The notes under the pieces: generated by a model | The model's database searches: none | Told to the model about the DNA's origin: nothing | The model's input: only the letters and a program-made list of their open reading frames with translations | Assembly: GCA_910583965.1 (NCBI GenBank) | Contig: CAJUAE010000034.1 | Span: 11,012-32,936 of the forward strand | From: an uncultured Lachnospiraceae bacterium | Lineage (GTDB): Bacteria; Bacillota; Clostridia; Lachnospirales; Lachnospiraceae | DNA: 21,925 nt | Direction: 5' to 3' | Position numbers and translations under genes: made by a program | Part shown: positions 15,333 through 21,925 of the stretch, in pieces | Layout of the letters: the number at the start of each line of letters is the position of its first letter | How positions within the stretch are numbered: the first letter of the stretch is position 1

Positions 15333-15503
15333 CATGTTTTGTAGGTGTTAAAATGTATTTATTATATTTTAAACAGTAAATTGTAAAATTTTTAAAAAGT
15401 TGTAAACTGGTGTATATAGAATTATTGTTACTATTCACGATATGGAAACTGCTCATAATAACGGTTTGGGCGATATAAAAAGTTTTGTTATGCAAAAATT
15501 GCG

Positions 15504-15599
15504 CCTTATATTTAAATTATGTTCTTACGGAATTTTTGAAAACGAGTTGTGGTTATTAGAAGTATGTTACCTCATATTTAAATCATATTCTTACAGAAT
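15504..15599 (+). repeat. Pair of 30-bp direct repeats
   Basis: The segment 15504-15533 recurs at 15570-15599 with 26 of 30 identical bases. Both begin CCT, contain ATATTTAAAT and end in TTCTTAC(A/G)GAAT. Their starts are 66 bases apart, about six helical turns. They lie between the Tad operon and the FHA gene and may be regulator-binding sites or a decayed duplication. Confidence 0.6.
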
Positions 15600-15671
15600 G
15601 CGCAGTACATATACATTCCTAACCTGTAAAATAACGTCAGTAAGTTAAGTTTTTTCTGTTTGAAAATGTAG

Positions 15672-15677
15672 TATAAT
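15672..15677 (+). promoter_or_regulatory. Possible -10 box for the FHA gene
   Basis: A perfect TATAAT at 15672-15677, with a second TATAAT at 15701-15706. Neither has a good -35: at the right distance there are only T-rich sequences. Either would leave a leader of about 75-100 bases before the FHA gene. Confidence 0.35.
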
Positions 15678-15781
15678 ATTATAAACAATTGTTTTTTCAA
15701 TATAATTTATTTGTCTAATTCCTTAACATACTGACATTTCCCATGAAAAGTAACAAATTATCAATGTAAGGGGGACTTGGC

Positions 15782-17206
15782 ATGAGAGAAGATCTGCCAG
15801 ATATTAGTTTTGAGAGAAGTATGAACCACAACTATATTGTGTTAAGCAAATGTAACTTTTTTGGAAAATGTGGAGAAAAAAAGACAGATTATCGCACAAA
15901 AATGCTTCTGGAAAATCATATTCCTGGACTGCTACCAGTTACACACAGACAGGTAAATGGAGAAAGTAAATTTTATTATGAAATTAATTCTTTACAGTCA
16001 TTAAATCGTCTTTATGACAAGAGTGAAGTCCGATATGATGACTTGACAAAACTTCTTTCTGGATGTGTAAATTTGTTTAATCGATTGGAAGACTATCTTT
16101 TGGATGGAGCACAAATTATTATTAAACCAGAACTGATTTATGTGGATGTAGAGAAAATGGAGCCATATTTTATCTGTTATCCAGAGTATGAGGGAGATGT
16201 TCGATTATCATTTATGGAGTTTATTGATGAAATCTTGACAAAGATTGATCATACTGATGAGCGGGCAGTAATGCTCGGATATCAAATTTATCGCTATACT
16301 AGAAATCCAAACTATGTAATTAGTGAGATTGAAAAAATGATGGAACAAGTTATTGTGAATATCGTGCAAAAGAAAGAATATGCGATGGAAACTTTTGCCA
16401 ATAACTGTACGCCAATTACGAAAGAAACAAAAGACAACTTAATGTTTGACAGAGACAACAATGTTTCTAGTCATTTTTATGAAGTGCCAGAAGAAAAATT
16501 ACAAGAAACAACAGAAAAAGAAAATACACAACCAAATAAGTATATAACAGACTTAGTGGGTGGAATCTTTTGTGTGTTTATCGTCCTTTGTGCCAGTACA
16601 ATTTTATTGGCAGCGCGTGTGTTGCATTCTATTCAATTAAGTAGAAATAATGAGTTTTATTTATATGGAGCAACTGGAATGGCCGCAACGGCAGCAGTTT
16701 TGTTTTTCTTTTGTTTTTTTAAAAAGAGAAACAAAACTGCAGTCAACACTAGAATAGATGCTGACTGCAGTAAGGAAGATATAGAAGACCAGTATGCGTA
16801 TTTTAGTTCGGTGCCAGAAATACAGCAAGATGATGATACAAAAGTAAAATATAATAAATTATCTTATCCTAGTTCCTGTGGTGAAACAATGTATCTCGGA
16901 GCAGATATTATGGAGGAACGAATGTTATGTGGCAGACTCAACGGAAAGGAAGTGCATATTTCGTTGGACACATTGCCAATGACTGTCGGAAAACTTGCAA
17001 GTGTCTCAGATTTGGTTCTGGACGATACAGCAGTCAGCAAAATGCATGCGCGCTTTGAGGAACATGATGGAAAAATATATTTGTGTGATTTAAACTCAAC
17101 CAATGGTACAGTACATAACGGAGTTATGTTGGAAGTAAATCAATCTGTTGCGTTGGAGCCAGGAGACAAACTGCGCTTTGGAAGAACGTGTTTTACATAT
17201 AGTTAA
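15782..17206 (+). CDS. Membrane FHA protein with DUF6382-type N-terminal domain
   Basis: A 474-residue protein in three parts. Residues 1-200 resemble the domain called DUF6382 in Lachnospiraceae FHA proteins (family name from memory): LLENHIPGLLPVTHRQ, FYYEINSLQSLNRLYDK, EDYLLDGAQIIIKPELIYVD, then PYFICYPEYEGD. This order of elements recalls the pseudokinase-like N-terminal domain of EssB/YukC proteins, which is inference. Two membrane helices follow at about 257-283 and 293-313. The FHA domain is at 390-474, with VGK (402-404), S419-x-x-H422 and NSTNG (438-442), the residues that bind phosphothreonine peptides; the usual Arg after the first Gly is Lys404. With both ends inside the cell, it could link phosphorylation signalling to a membrane machine. 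AAGGGGGA is six bases before the ATG. It has its own upstream region, so its link to the Tad operon is by position only. Confidence 0.82.
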   Translation: MREDLPDISFERSMNHNYIVLSKCNFFGKCGEKKTDYRTKMLLENHIPGLLPVTHRQVNGESKFYYEINSLQSLNRLYDKSEVRYDDLTKLLSGCVNLFNRLEDYLLDGAQIIIKPELIYVDVEKMEPYFICYPEYEGDVRLSFMEFIDEILTKIDHTDERAVMLGYQIYRYTRNPNYVISEIEKMMEQVIVNIVQKKEYAMETFANNCTPITKETKDNLMFDRDNNVSSHFYEVPEEKLQETTEKENTQPNKYITDLVGGIFCVFIVLCASTILLAARVLHSIQLSRNNEFYLYGATGMAATAAVLFFFCFFKKRNKTAVNTRIDADCSKEDIEDQYAYFSSVPEIQQDDDTKVKYNKLSYPSSCGETMYLGADIMEERMLCGRLNGKEVHISLDTLPMTVGKLASVSDLVLDDTAVSKMHARFEEHDGKIYLCDLNSTNGTVHNGVMLEVNQSVALEPGDKLRFGRTCFTYS

Positions 17207-20200
17207 GTGTATTCTTCCACCATGCAAGCGTTTTAGACTGAATGGTAAAAGTGATTTTTCGCTGTCCGCCATAATTTTTTCCAATACCGCGCAAAATAAC
17301 CGTTGCTTTTCCTTTTTTGGTGTTGTTTGTATAGCTATTTTCATCGATAAGATAATCTTTTCCATATACTAACGCTATATTGTTGACAGTAAGTTTAATG
17401 TCACTTGCGTCGAGTCGGATTTCTCTGCCATTTTGATAAGTTTTTACTGCCGTTTTTACCTTTGCTTTCGCAATATCAGCGGTTACAATTCGGTAAGTAG
17501 TAGATAGCGATGCATTGCCGTTGCCAGCATAGGCACTAATGCCTTTTACAGTGGCACAAAGCTGTGTATCTGCATTAATAATATCCTTATTATCAATGGG
17601 TTCGCCTGCTTTTCTAAGGATTTGCAATCCAGTTGTTGTAGAAACTTGAGTGTCATTCACATAGGTATAAGCGACCTTTTTGTCGTAGTCTTTACCAGCT
17701 GTAAGTTTTTTACCATTGGCATCTATTATAGTCAAAGTAGTTTTATAGATACCAGGTTTGTTCTGAAAAGAAATATCTTTTGCTGTCATGTGTAGTTTGT
17801 TGTTTTTATCAGACATTGCACCATCGGTAATGCGCCATGTGCCTGTAAGTGTTCCGCGGAAACTACCTTTTCCTTTTATCGTTATTTGTGGAAGCTTATT
17901 TACGGGCGTGTTATCTGTAGTTACAGTGGTATTTTTGCTGTAAGAAACAGTGTAATCTCTGCCAGATACAAGTTCTTTACCATTGTGATACAAAATTACT
18001 TTTGGTTTGGCACCGCCTTTTATATAAGGAGAAATAATCTGAGACAAACTTGTAATTGGTATTTGTTTTAAGGGGGCATCTTCTGTGCAATAAGCCATAG
18101 TAATAGATGTATTTGGCGTATGGTTGTCATTTGAGAGAGCATAACCTGTAATTTTGTATGTTTTTTTAAGTTTTCCGGTGTATGCGTTAATTCCCTGAAA
18201 CTGGATAGAGGCAGTCCCCGCTTTAGAAGTGTTCGCGTAGGAAACAATATAATCGCCAGTAATGCCATTATCTTTACTTTCTTTTAAAAGAATATTGTTT
18301 ACAGTCAATCTCACATTGTTCTGCCATACGTCAGATTCTATACCAGTATATGTTTTTGGAACAATACCTTCTACTTTTGCTTTGCTGATATTGGTTCCTG
18401 TTATTTTGTAGGAGATACTTTTGGAACCTGCGTATGCACTTCCTTCGACTGCGGTAATGGTTGCAGTCGCTGTTCCAATTTGCATATTATTTGTGTATGA
18501 AACAGTAAAATCACCTGTTTTTCCGCCATCAGTGCTTTGAATTAAAGGTTTGTTTTGGTAAGTTACATGAAGCTTATCAGGAATAATCCCAATATTTTGT
18601 GTTTTATCAACTAACTCGTTTTTATATACCTGATTTGGTATTTTCGCAATTGACACTTTGCTTAACAGCGTCTTTGTACTGATGGTTTGATATATAGTGC
18701 GTGTACCTTTGTAATTTTTGGTTCCTTTAATTATAATTGGATAGACACCTGCATTTTTGTAAGCGCCAGCATCGCTATAAGGATAGGAAAGCGTATAATC
18801 TGTCTTATTTGTAAGTTTTTTCCCATTACGGTAAACAGATGGTAAGGACTTTTGAACTTTTCCATTATAGGCAATGGAAATATTATCAATCGTAATATCA
18901 TGGTCTGTTAGCGCTTTGGGAAGGATATTGAATGTAACCGTTTCTATTCCAGAATAGTTTCCTTTCCCTTTTATAGTGATAGTTGGTAGTTTACTGCTAG
19001 AAGTATTTACATTTTTATTGTTTTTGTAGGAGATCGTATAGTCTTGTCCTGAGACTAGCGCAACTAATTCTGTGCTGCCATCAGCGTAAGAAACACTATC
19101 ATATACATATACTTGTGGCTTAATTGCGGTACCAGTATAGACTTGGTCTCCGACGGGAACAACATAAAAACCTTTTCCTTGCTGTTCAAAATGGGGATAT
19201 AATATTATGTTATTATCATATACTTTTGTATTTGTATCAAATAAGGTTCCCTGCCCATTTTTTTGTGTATACCAGCCAATAAACAACTTTTCTGATGTAC
19301 TATCCATTGAAGGGAAGTTATTTGCAGAGATAGTTTTTCCATATTCCGCAGATATCACTGAAAGCACTTTGAAATCAGGAGTTAGAAAGGTAACAGTACA
19401 TTCTTCCACATTAATTTCATAGTTTGCTGAAAATCCTGCCATCGATGCAGAAATTATTGTAGTTCCCTTTGAAAGTGCAGTTACATTGCCATCAAGCACA
19501 CTCGCAATAGATGGATCTTTGCTGGTCCATACAATATGGGTATCAGAGGTTGTATCCTTTGGCATATAATCGGCGGTAAGCGTAATGCTTTGGCCAGTAT
19601 ATAAGGTGGAGGCAGCAGAATCTATTTCCGTGTTGAGGTTTGTCAATTTCAGGCTGTAAATAGGAGCTTTTACCTGTACTTTACATTTTGCTGTCTTACC
19701 ATTTTGCGATTTTGCTGTGATGACTGCTTCTCCAGCGGACACAGCAGAAACAATTGCGCCCTGTGTAGTTTCATTTGCTTTTACGGTTACAATTTTGGGG
19801 TTGGAGGAAGTCCAAGTAATGGTTTTATCATCAGTTGTATCTGCTGGTGTAATACTTACCGAAAGATTGGCGGTAGCGTTGAGAAGCGGTTGCTCTACTG
19901 GCATATTTGCAATTGTATCTGGTCTGTAGAGTAAAAGCTCTGTCTGATTAAGAGATAAACTCTGAATTGCTTTTTCTCCAGGCATATTCTCGTAGACAGG
20001 TATCTTAAATACAAAACCAGAATTGAGACTTCCAGCACCTGCGTACATTTTCTTGGTGGAGAGTGACTCGCTGGCTGGTGCTTGAATATTTTGCATATAT
20101 TGATGATTATAAAGACCGTGAGGGCTATTTACGTCCACATTAAATTTTTCAAGATAGATGGTATCTTGGCCTTTTAATATGTAGTTGTTGCCGATGGTGG

Positions 20201-21920
20201 CAGCACCACCTTCCAAAGATTTAAAACGAGAGTTCCAACCTTTTTGTTTGGCGTAAGTCAACCCTTTTCTAATTTTTTCTTCTGTAGAAGAACCATTTAC
20301 GCCAACATTAAAATAATTGTAATAGCCTTCATAACCCTTGTAAGTACCTGATATCAAAGCAGAAGTTCCATTTCCTTGTTCTTGATATACGCGGGAAGCA
20401 AGGTGAATAGGACTTAATTTTCGGTTGCGACCAATTTCATAGAATGCCTGTACATAGGTTCTACCCAATGTATCACCAGGAATTTTTCCTTTCATAAAGG
20501 TGTTATTGAGAAAATTTTGGATAGCGCTAACATTGTGATAAGTGCTATTAAAGGTCTGTTGTTCAAACTGAAAAATATAGGATTCCGTCAGAAAATTACA
20601 CGGATTCAAATAATGGGCCACAGCAGGTTTTGTGGCATAAAACCATCCACTTTCTGTTGGACATGCGCTGCCAACCCAGCCTTTTGATGCATTGCTTGTG
20701 GTATTCTGAATCAGACTTTTTGCGCCCATTTGGTTTGAGACAACTGTGTTAAAGTCAAGACCTGTTCGCATAGGAACAAAAACCCATGATGGATGAAGTT
20801 CTTTGAGCGTGCGTAAGCTGTCCTGATAGATTGACGGAAAAGCACGAATATCTGAGGAATCAGTACGATCAGGAGATTCTGCAATACCATAGGTGGCATT
20901 TAGATATTCTTTTTCCCAGGCAATCCATTCCTCGTCAGAGTGAGCAAGATAATAGCCTTCAATATATCCATTCTGTTCAACACCATCATTCCAGAAGTGT
21001 GTCTGATACCAGACTTCTCCGTCAAGAATTTCAACGTCAGTAATGTAAAGTGTGTGGCCACTACTAATTGTGGCAATGGTGTCATCAAAAGAACCAGCCT
21101 TGAGCGGCACTGCATAATTTTCTGTGCGATAAAGAAGTGCCATCAATGGTTTTTGCTGCAAAATTTTTTGAAATGCAAAAACCGCGTTTTCAATGCGTGT
21201 TTCTAAATCAGAATCGATAGAAATTTCGGTGGAGATATCTGCTGTGTTCTCCGCTAAAGTAGACTCCTCATCAGTAGTTTCTTCAGATGAGAACGCTGTT
21301 TCAGAAGTCTCTATATCAGGAAATTCTGTTGTGTTTGTATCGCTATCAGGAGTTTCTAGTGTGTCAGAAGTTTCAATATTAGGAGTTTCTGGTATTTCAG
21401 AAGTCTCGTTGTCAGAAATTTCTGGGGTTTCAGAAGTCTCAATATTAGGAGTTTCTGGTGCCTCAGAAGTTTCGCTATCAGAAATTTCTGGCACTTCAGA
21501 AGTCTCGGTATGAGAAGTTTCTACTATATCAAAAGTCTCGCTATCAGAAGTTTTGGATATCTCAGAAGTTTCAATAGCAAAAGTTTCTGATAGATTAGAA
21601 ATTTCGGTATTAATAGTTTCTATTATAGCAGAAGTTTCTGTATTAGAATTTTCTGTGTCTTCAATAACAGAAGTATTTGAGGAATTAATAGCATTAGTAG
21701 TCTTTGTATTAAAAATATTTGTATAAGAACTCTGACGATCAAAATCTTTAACTTCGTTTAAAAGATTATTGTTTGAATCCTTGTTAATAGATTGAATTTG
21801 GTATTTTTGTGAAGCTGCGGCAGATATAGGATTTGCCATAGAAGTTATAGAAGGACTTCCAATACAAATTGAGGTACACAATAATATTGATATCCATTTA
21901 TTAAATTTATTATAAAACAT
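17193..21920 (-). CDS. Very large secreted glucosaminidase with Ig-like repeats
   Basis: A 1575-residue extracellular wall hydrolase. In order: signal peptide 1-36 (basic MFYNKFNKW, hydrophobic core, cleavage near SAAA-SQ); a Ser/Thr/Glu-rich stalk to about 240 with seven 11-residue repeats; an SH3-like domain at 265-345 (YAVPLKAG, HTLYITDVEILDGEVWYQT); a glucosaminidase domain at 358-645 of the GH73-like endo-beta-N-acetylglucosaminidase type, with probable catalytic Glu514 in ASRVYQEQGNGT; two Big-2-like domains at 680-840 (ITWTSSNPKIVTV, IVWTSKDPSIASV); an InlB-repeat-like segment at 842-915 (IGWYTQKNGQG); and about seven Ig-like repeats from 919 to 1563 with the pattern G-x-DYTVSY ... ITIKGKG-x-Y-x-G. 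No LPXTG or choline-binding repeats are visible. Only five bases precede the ATG, so the ribosome site and promoter lie outside the window. The stop overlaps the FHA gene tail to tail by 14 bases. Confidence 0.9.
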   Translation of the reverse strand: MFYNKFNKWISILLCTSICIGSPSITSMANPISAAASQKYQIQSINKDSNNNLLNEVKDFDRQSSYTNIFNTKTTNAINSSNTSVIEDTENSNTETSAIIETINTEISNLSETFAIETSEISKTSDSETFDIVETSHTETSEVPEISDSETSEAPETPNIETSETPEISDNETSEIPETPNIETSDTLETPDSDTNTTEFPDIETSETAFSSEETTDEESTLAENTADISTEISIDSDLETRIENAVFAFQKILQQKPLMALLYRTENYAVPLKAGSFDDTIATISSGHTLYITDVEILDGEVWYQTHFWNDGVEQNGYIEGYYLAHSDEEWIAWEKEYLNATYGIAESPDRTDSSDIRAFPSIYQDSLRTLKELHPSWVFVPMRTGLDFNTVVSNQMGAKSLIQNTTSNASKGWVGSACPTESGWFYATKPAVAHYLNPCNFLTESYIFQFEQQTFNSTYHNVSAIQNFLNNTFMKGKIPGDTLGRTYVQAFYEIGRNRKLSPIHLASRVYQEQGNGTSALISGTYKGYEGYYNYFNVGVNGSSTEEKIRKGLTYAKQKGWNSRFKSLEGGAATIGNNYILKGQDTIYLEKFNVDVNSPHGLYNHQYMQNIQAPASESLSTKKMYAGAGSLNSGFVFKIPVYENMPGEKAIQSLSLNQTELLLYRPDTIANMPVEQPLLNATANLSVSITPADTTDDKTITWTSSNPKIVTVKANETTQGAIVSAVSAGEAVITAKSQNGKTAKCKVQVKAPIYSLKLTNLNTEIDSAASTLYTGQSITLTADYMPKDTTSDTHIVWTSKDPSIASVLDGNVTALSKGTTIISASMAGFSANYEINVEECTVTFLTPDFKVLSVISAEYGKTISANNFPSMDSTSEKLFIGWYTQKNGQGTLFDTNTKVYDNNIILYPHFEQQGKGFYVVPVGDQVYTGTAIKPQVYVYDSVSYADGSTELVALVSGQDYTISYKNNKNVNTSSSKLPTITIKGKGNYSGIETVTFNILPKALTDHDITIDNISIAYNGKVQKSLPSVYRNGKKLTNKTDYTLSYPYSDAGAYKNAGVYPIIIKGTKNYKGTRTIYQTISTKTLLSKVSIAKIPNQVYKNELVDKTQNIGIIPDKLHVTYQNKPLIQSTDGGKTGDFTVSYTNNMQIGTATATITAVEGSAYAGSKSISYKITGTNISKAKVEGIVPKTYTGIESDVWQNNVRLTVNNILLKESKDNGITGDYIVSYANTSKAGTASIQFQGINAYTGKLKKTYKITGYALSNDNHTPNTSITMAYCTEDAPLKQIPITSLSQIISPYIKGGAKPKVILYHNGKELVSGRDYTVSYSKNTTVTTDNTPVNKLPQITIKGKGSFRGTLTGTWRITDGAMSDKNNKLHMTAKDISFQNKPGIYKTTLTIIDANGKKLTAGKDYDKKVAYTYVNDTQVSTTTGLQILRKAGEPIDNKDIINADTQLCATVKGISAYAGNGNASLSTTYRIVTADIAKAKVKTAVKTYQNGREIRLDASDIKLTVNNIALVYGKDYLIDENSYTNNTKKGKATVILRGIGKNYGGQRKITFTIQSKTLAWWKNTLNYM
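17232..19166 (-). repeat. About seven diverged Ig-like repeats in the glucosaminidase
   Basis: Residues 919-1563 consist of units of about 80-115 residues that share G-x-DY(T/I)-x-SY, a (I/T)-x-(I/L)-KG-x-G/N-Y-x-G turn and a final strand ending I-x2-K. The units near 919-1003 and 1297-1366 are closest to each other (both contain KLP-x-ITIKGKG), which suggests internal duplication. Such repeats commonly act as spacers or adhesion modules. Confidence 0.75.
21342..21572 (-). repeat. Seven 33-bp tandem repeats coding a Ser/Thr/Glu stalk
   Basis: Residues 117-193 of the glucosaminidase are seven 11-residue units, each starting ETS, ETF or close: ETSEISKTSDS, ETFDIVETSHT, ETSEVPEISDS, ETSEAPETPNI, ETSETPEISDN, ETSEIPETPNI, ETSDTLETPDS. 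The third to sixth units alternate between an EISD ending and an ETPNI ending, giving a 66-bp higher-order period. Such in-frame units can grow or shrink by slippage without breaking the frame. Confidence 0.9.
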
Positions 21921-21925
21921 ATAAA

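Larger units (their letters stand above)
15262..15781. other. 520-base gene-free region
   Basis: A very AT-rich stretch between the Tad operon and the FHA gene. It holds two weak terminator-like hairpins just after the operon, several TTGTAAA boxes, a pair of 30-bp direct repeats, and TATAAT boxes close to the next gene. A 68-codon frame at 15442-15648 has no ribosome site and no protein-like features. No known riboswitch or small RNA was recognised. Confidence 0.65.

Noticed and set aside
15442..15648. 68-codon open frame in the spacer before the FHA gene
   Set aside because: It has no ribosome site, no recognisable protein features, and contains both 30-bp repeats; it lies in very AT-rich sequence.
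17193..17300. Possible sortase LPXTG anchor at the end of the glucosaminidase
   Set aside because: The C-terminus reads FTIQSKTLAWWKNTLNYM; there is no LPXTG, hydrophobic helix or basic tail.
21193..21513. Plus-strand open frame of 106 codons rich in Val, Ser and Glu
   Set aside because: It is the mirror of the 33-bp repeats of the minus-strand glucosaminidase; the regular repeats keep the opposite strand open. It has no ribosome site.
21342..21572. Regular 33-bp repeats considered as a CRISPR array
   Set aside because: The units abut with no spacers, stay in frame and encode a smooth 11-residue protein repeat.

Overview
The window looks like a flagellated, AT-rich, low-GC Gram-positive of the Lachnospiraceae type (Roseburia, Agathobacter, Lachnospira or Butyrivibrio-like; the genus cannot be fixed from sequence alone). 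The evidence is the combination of a large FliK-like protein of the DUF6240 kind, a flagellin with FliS beside it, a monoderm-style Tad pilus operon with DUF5702 and Flp1-like proteins, an FHA protein of the DUF6382 kind, and a very large secreted glucosaminidase. There is no tRNA, rRNA, insertion sequence, CRISPR array or phage gene in sight.

Layout. Bases 1-5933 hold a plus-strand flagellar block: a 1100-residue FliK-like protein, a 615-residue flagellin only 17 bases behind it, a 184-base structured spacer, and a FliS-family chaperone. A perfect 19-bp stem with an AAAA loop (5996-6037) ends this block and also serves a small convergent gene for a DUF2508 (YaaL-like) protein. A divergent AT-rich region (6354-6708) carries a good SigA-type promoter that opens the Tad operon.

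The Tad operon (6709-15261) reads in one direction with short gaps or overlaps: prepilin peptidase, TadZ-like, TadA ATPase, TadB-like, an enlarged TadC-like protein, a 55-residue Flp pilin, a DUF5702 protein, a TadE-like pseudopilin with a duplicated Cys/His tail, a second A24-type peptidase, and a second TadE-like pseudopilin. Together they would build a type IVb pilus or Tad-like secretion apparatus: TadZ places it, TadA powers it, TadB and TadC form the membrane platform, and the peptidases mature the pilin and pseudopilins. No secretin or pilotin genes are present, as expected for a one-membrane cell.

After a 520-base gene-free stretch with weak terminators, promoter-like boxes and a pair of 30-bp direct repeats comes a membrane FHA protein whose N-terminal half resembles a pseudokinase-like domain. 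Its 3' end overlaps, tail to tail, a 1575-codon minus-strand gene for a secreted cell-wall hydrolase: signal peptide, 33-bp-repeat-encoded Ser/Thr/Glu stalk, SH3-like domain, glucosaminidase domain, two Big-2-like domains, an InlB-repeat-like segment and about seven Ig-like repeats. The general theme of the window is surface structures: flagellum, pilus and wall remodelling.

Start codons were moved from the longest reading frame where a ribosome binding site clearly favours an inner start (126, 7226, 10332, 13416, 14345, 14785).
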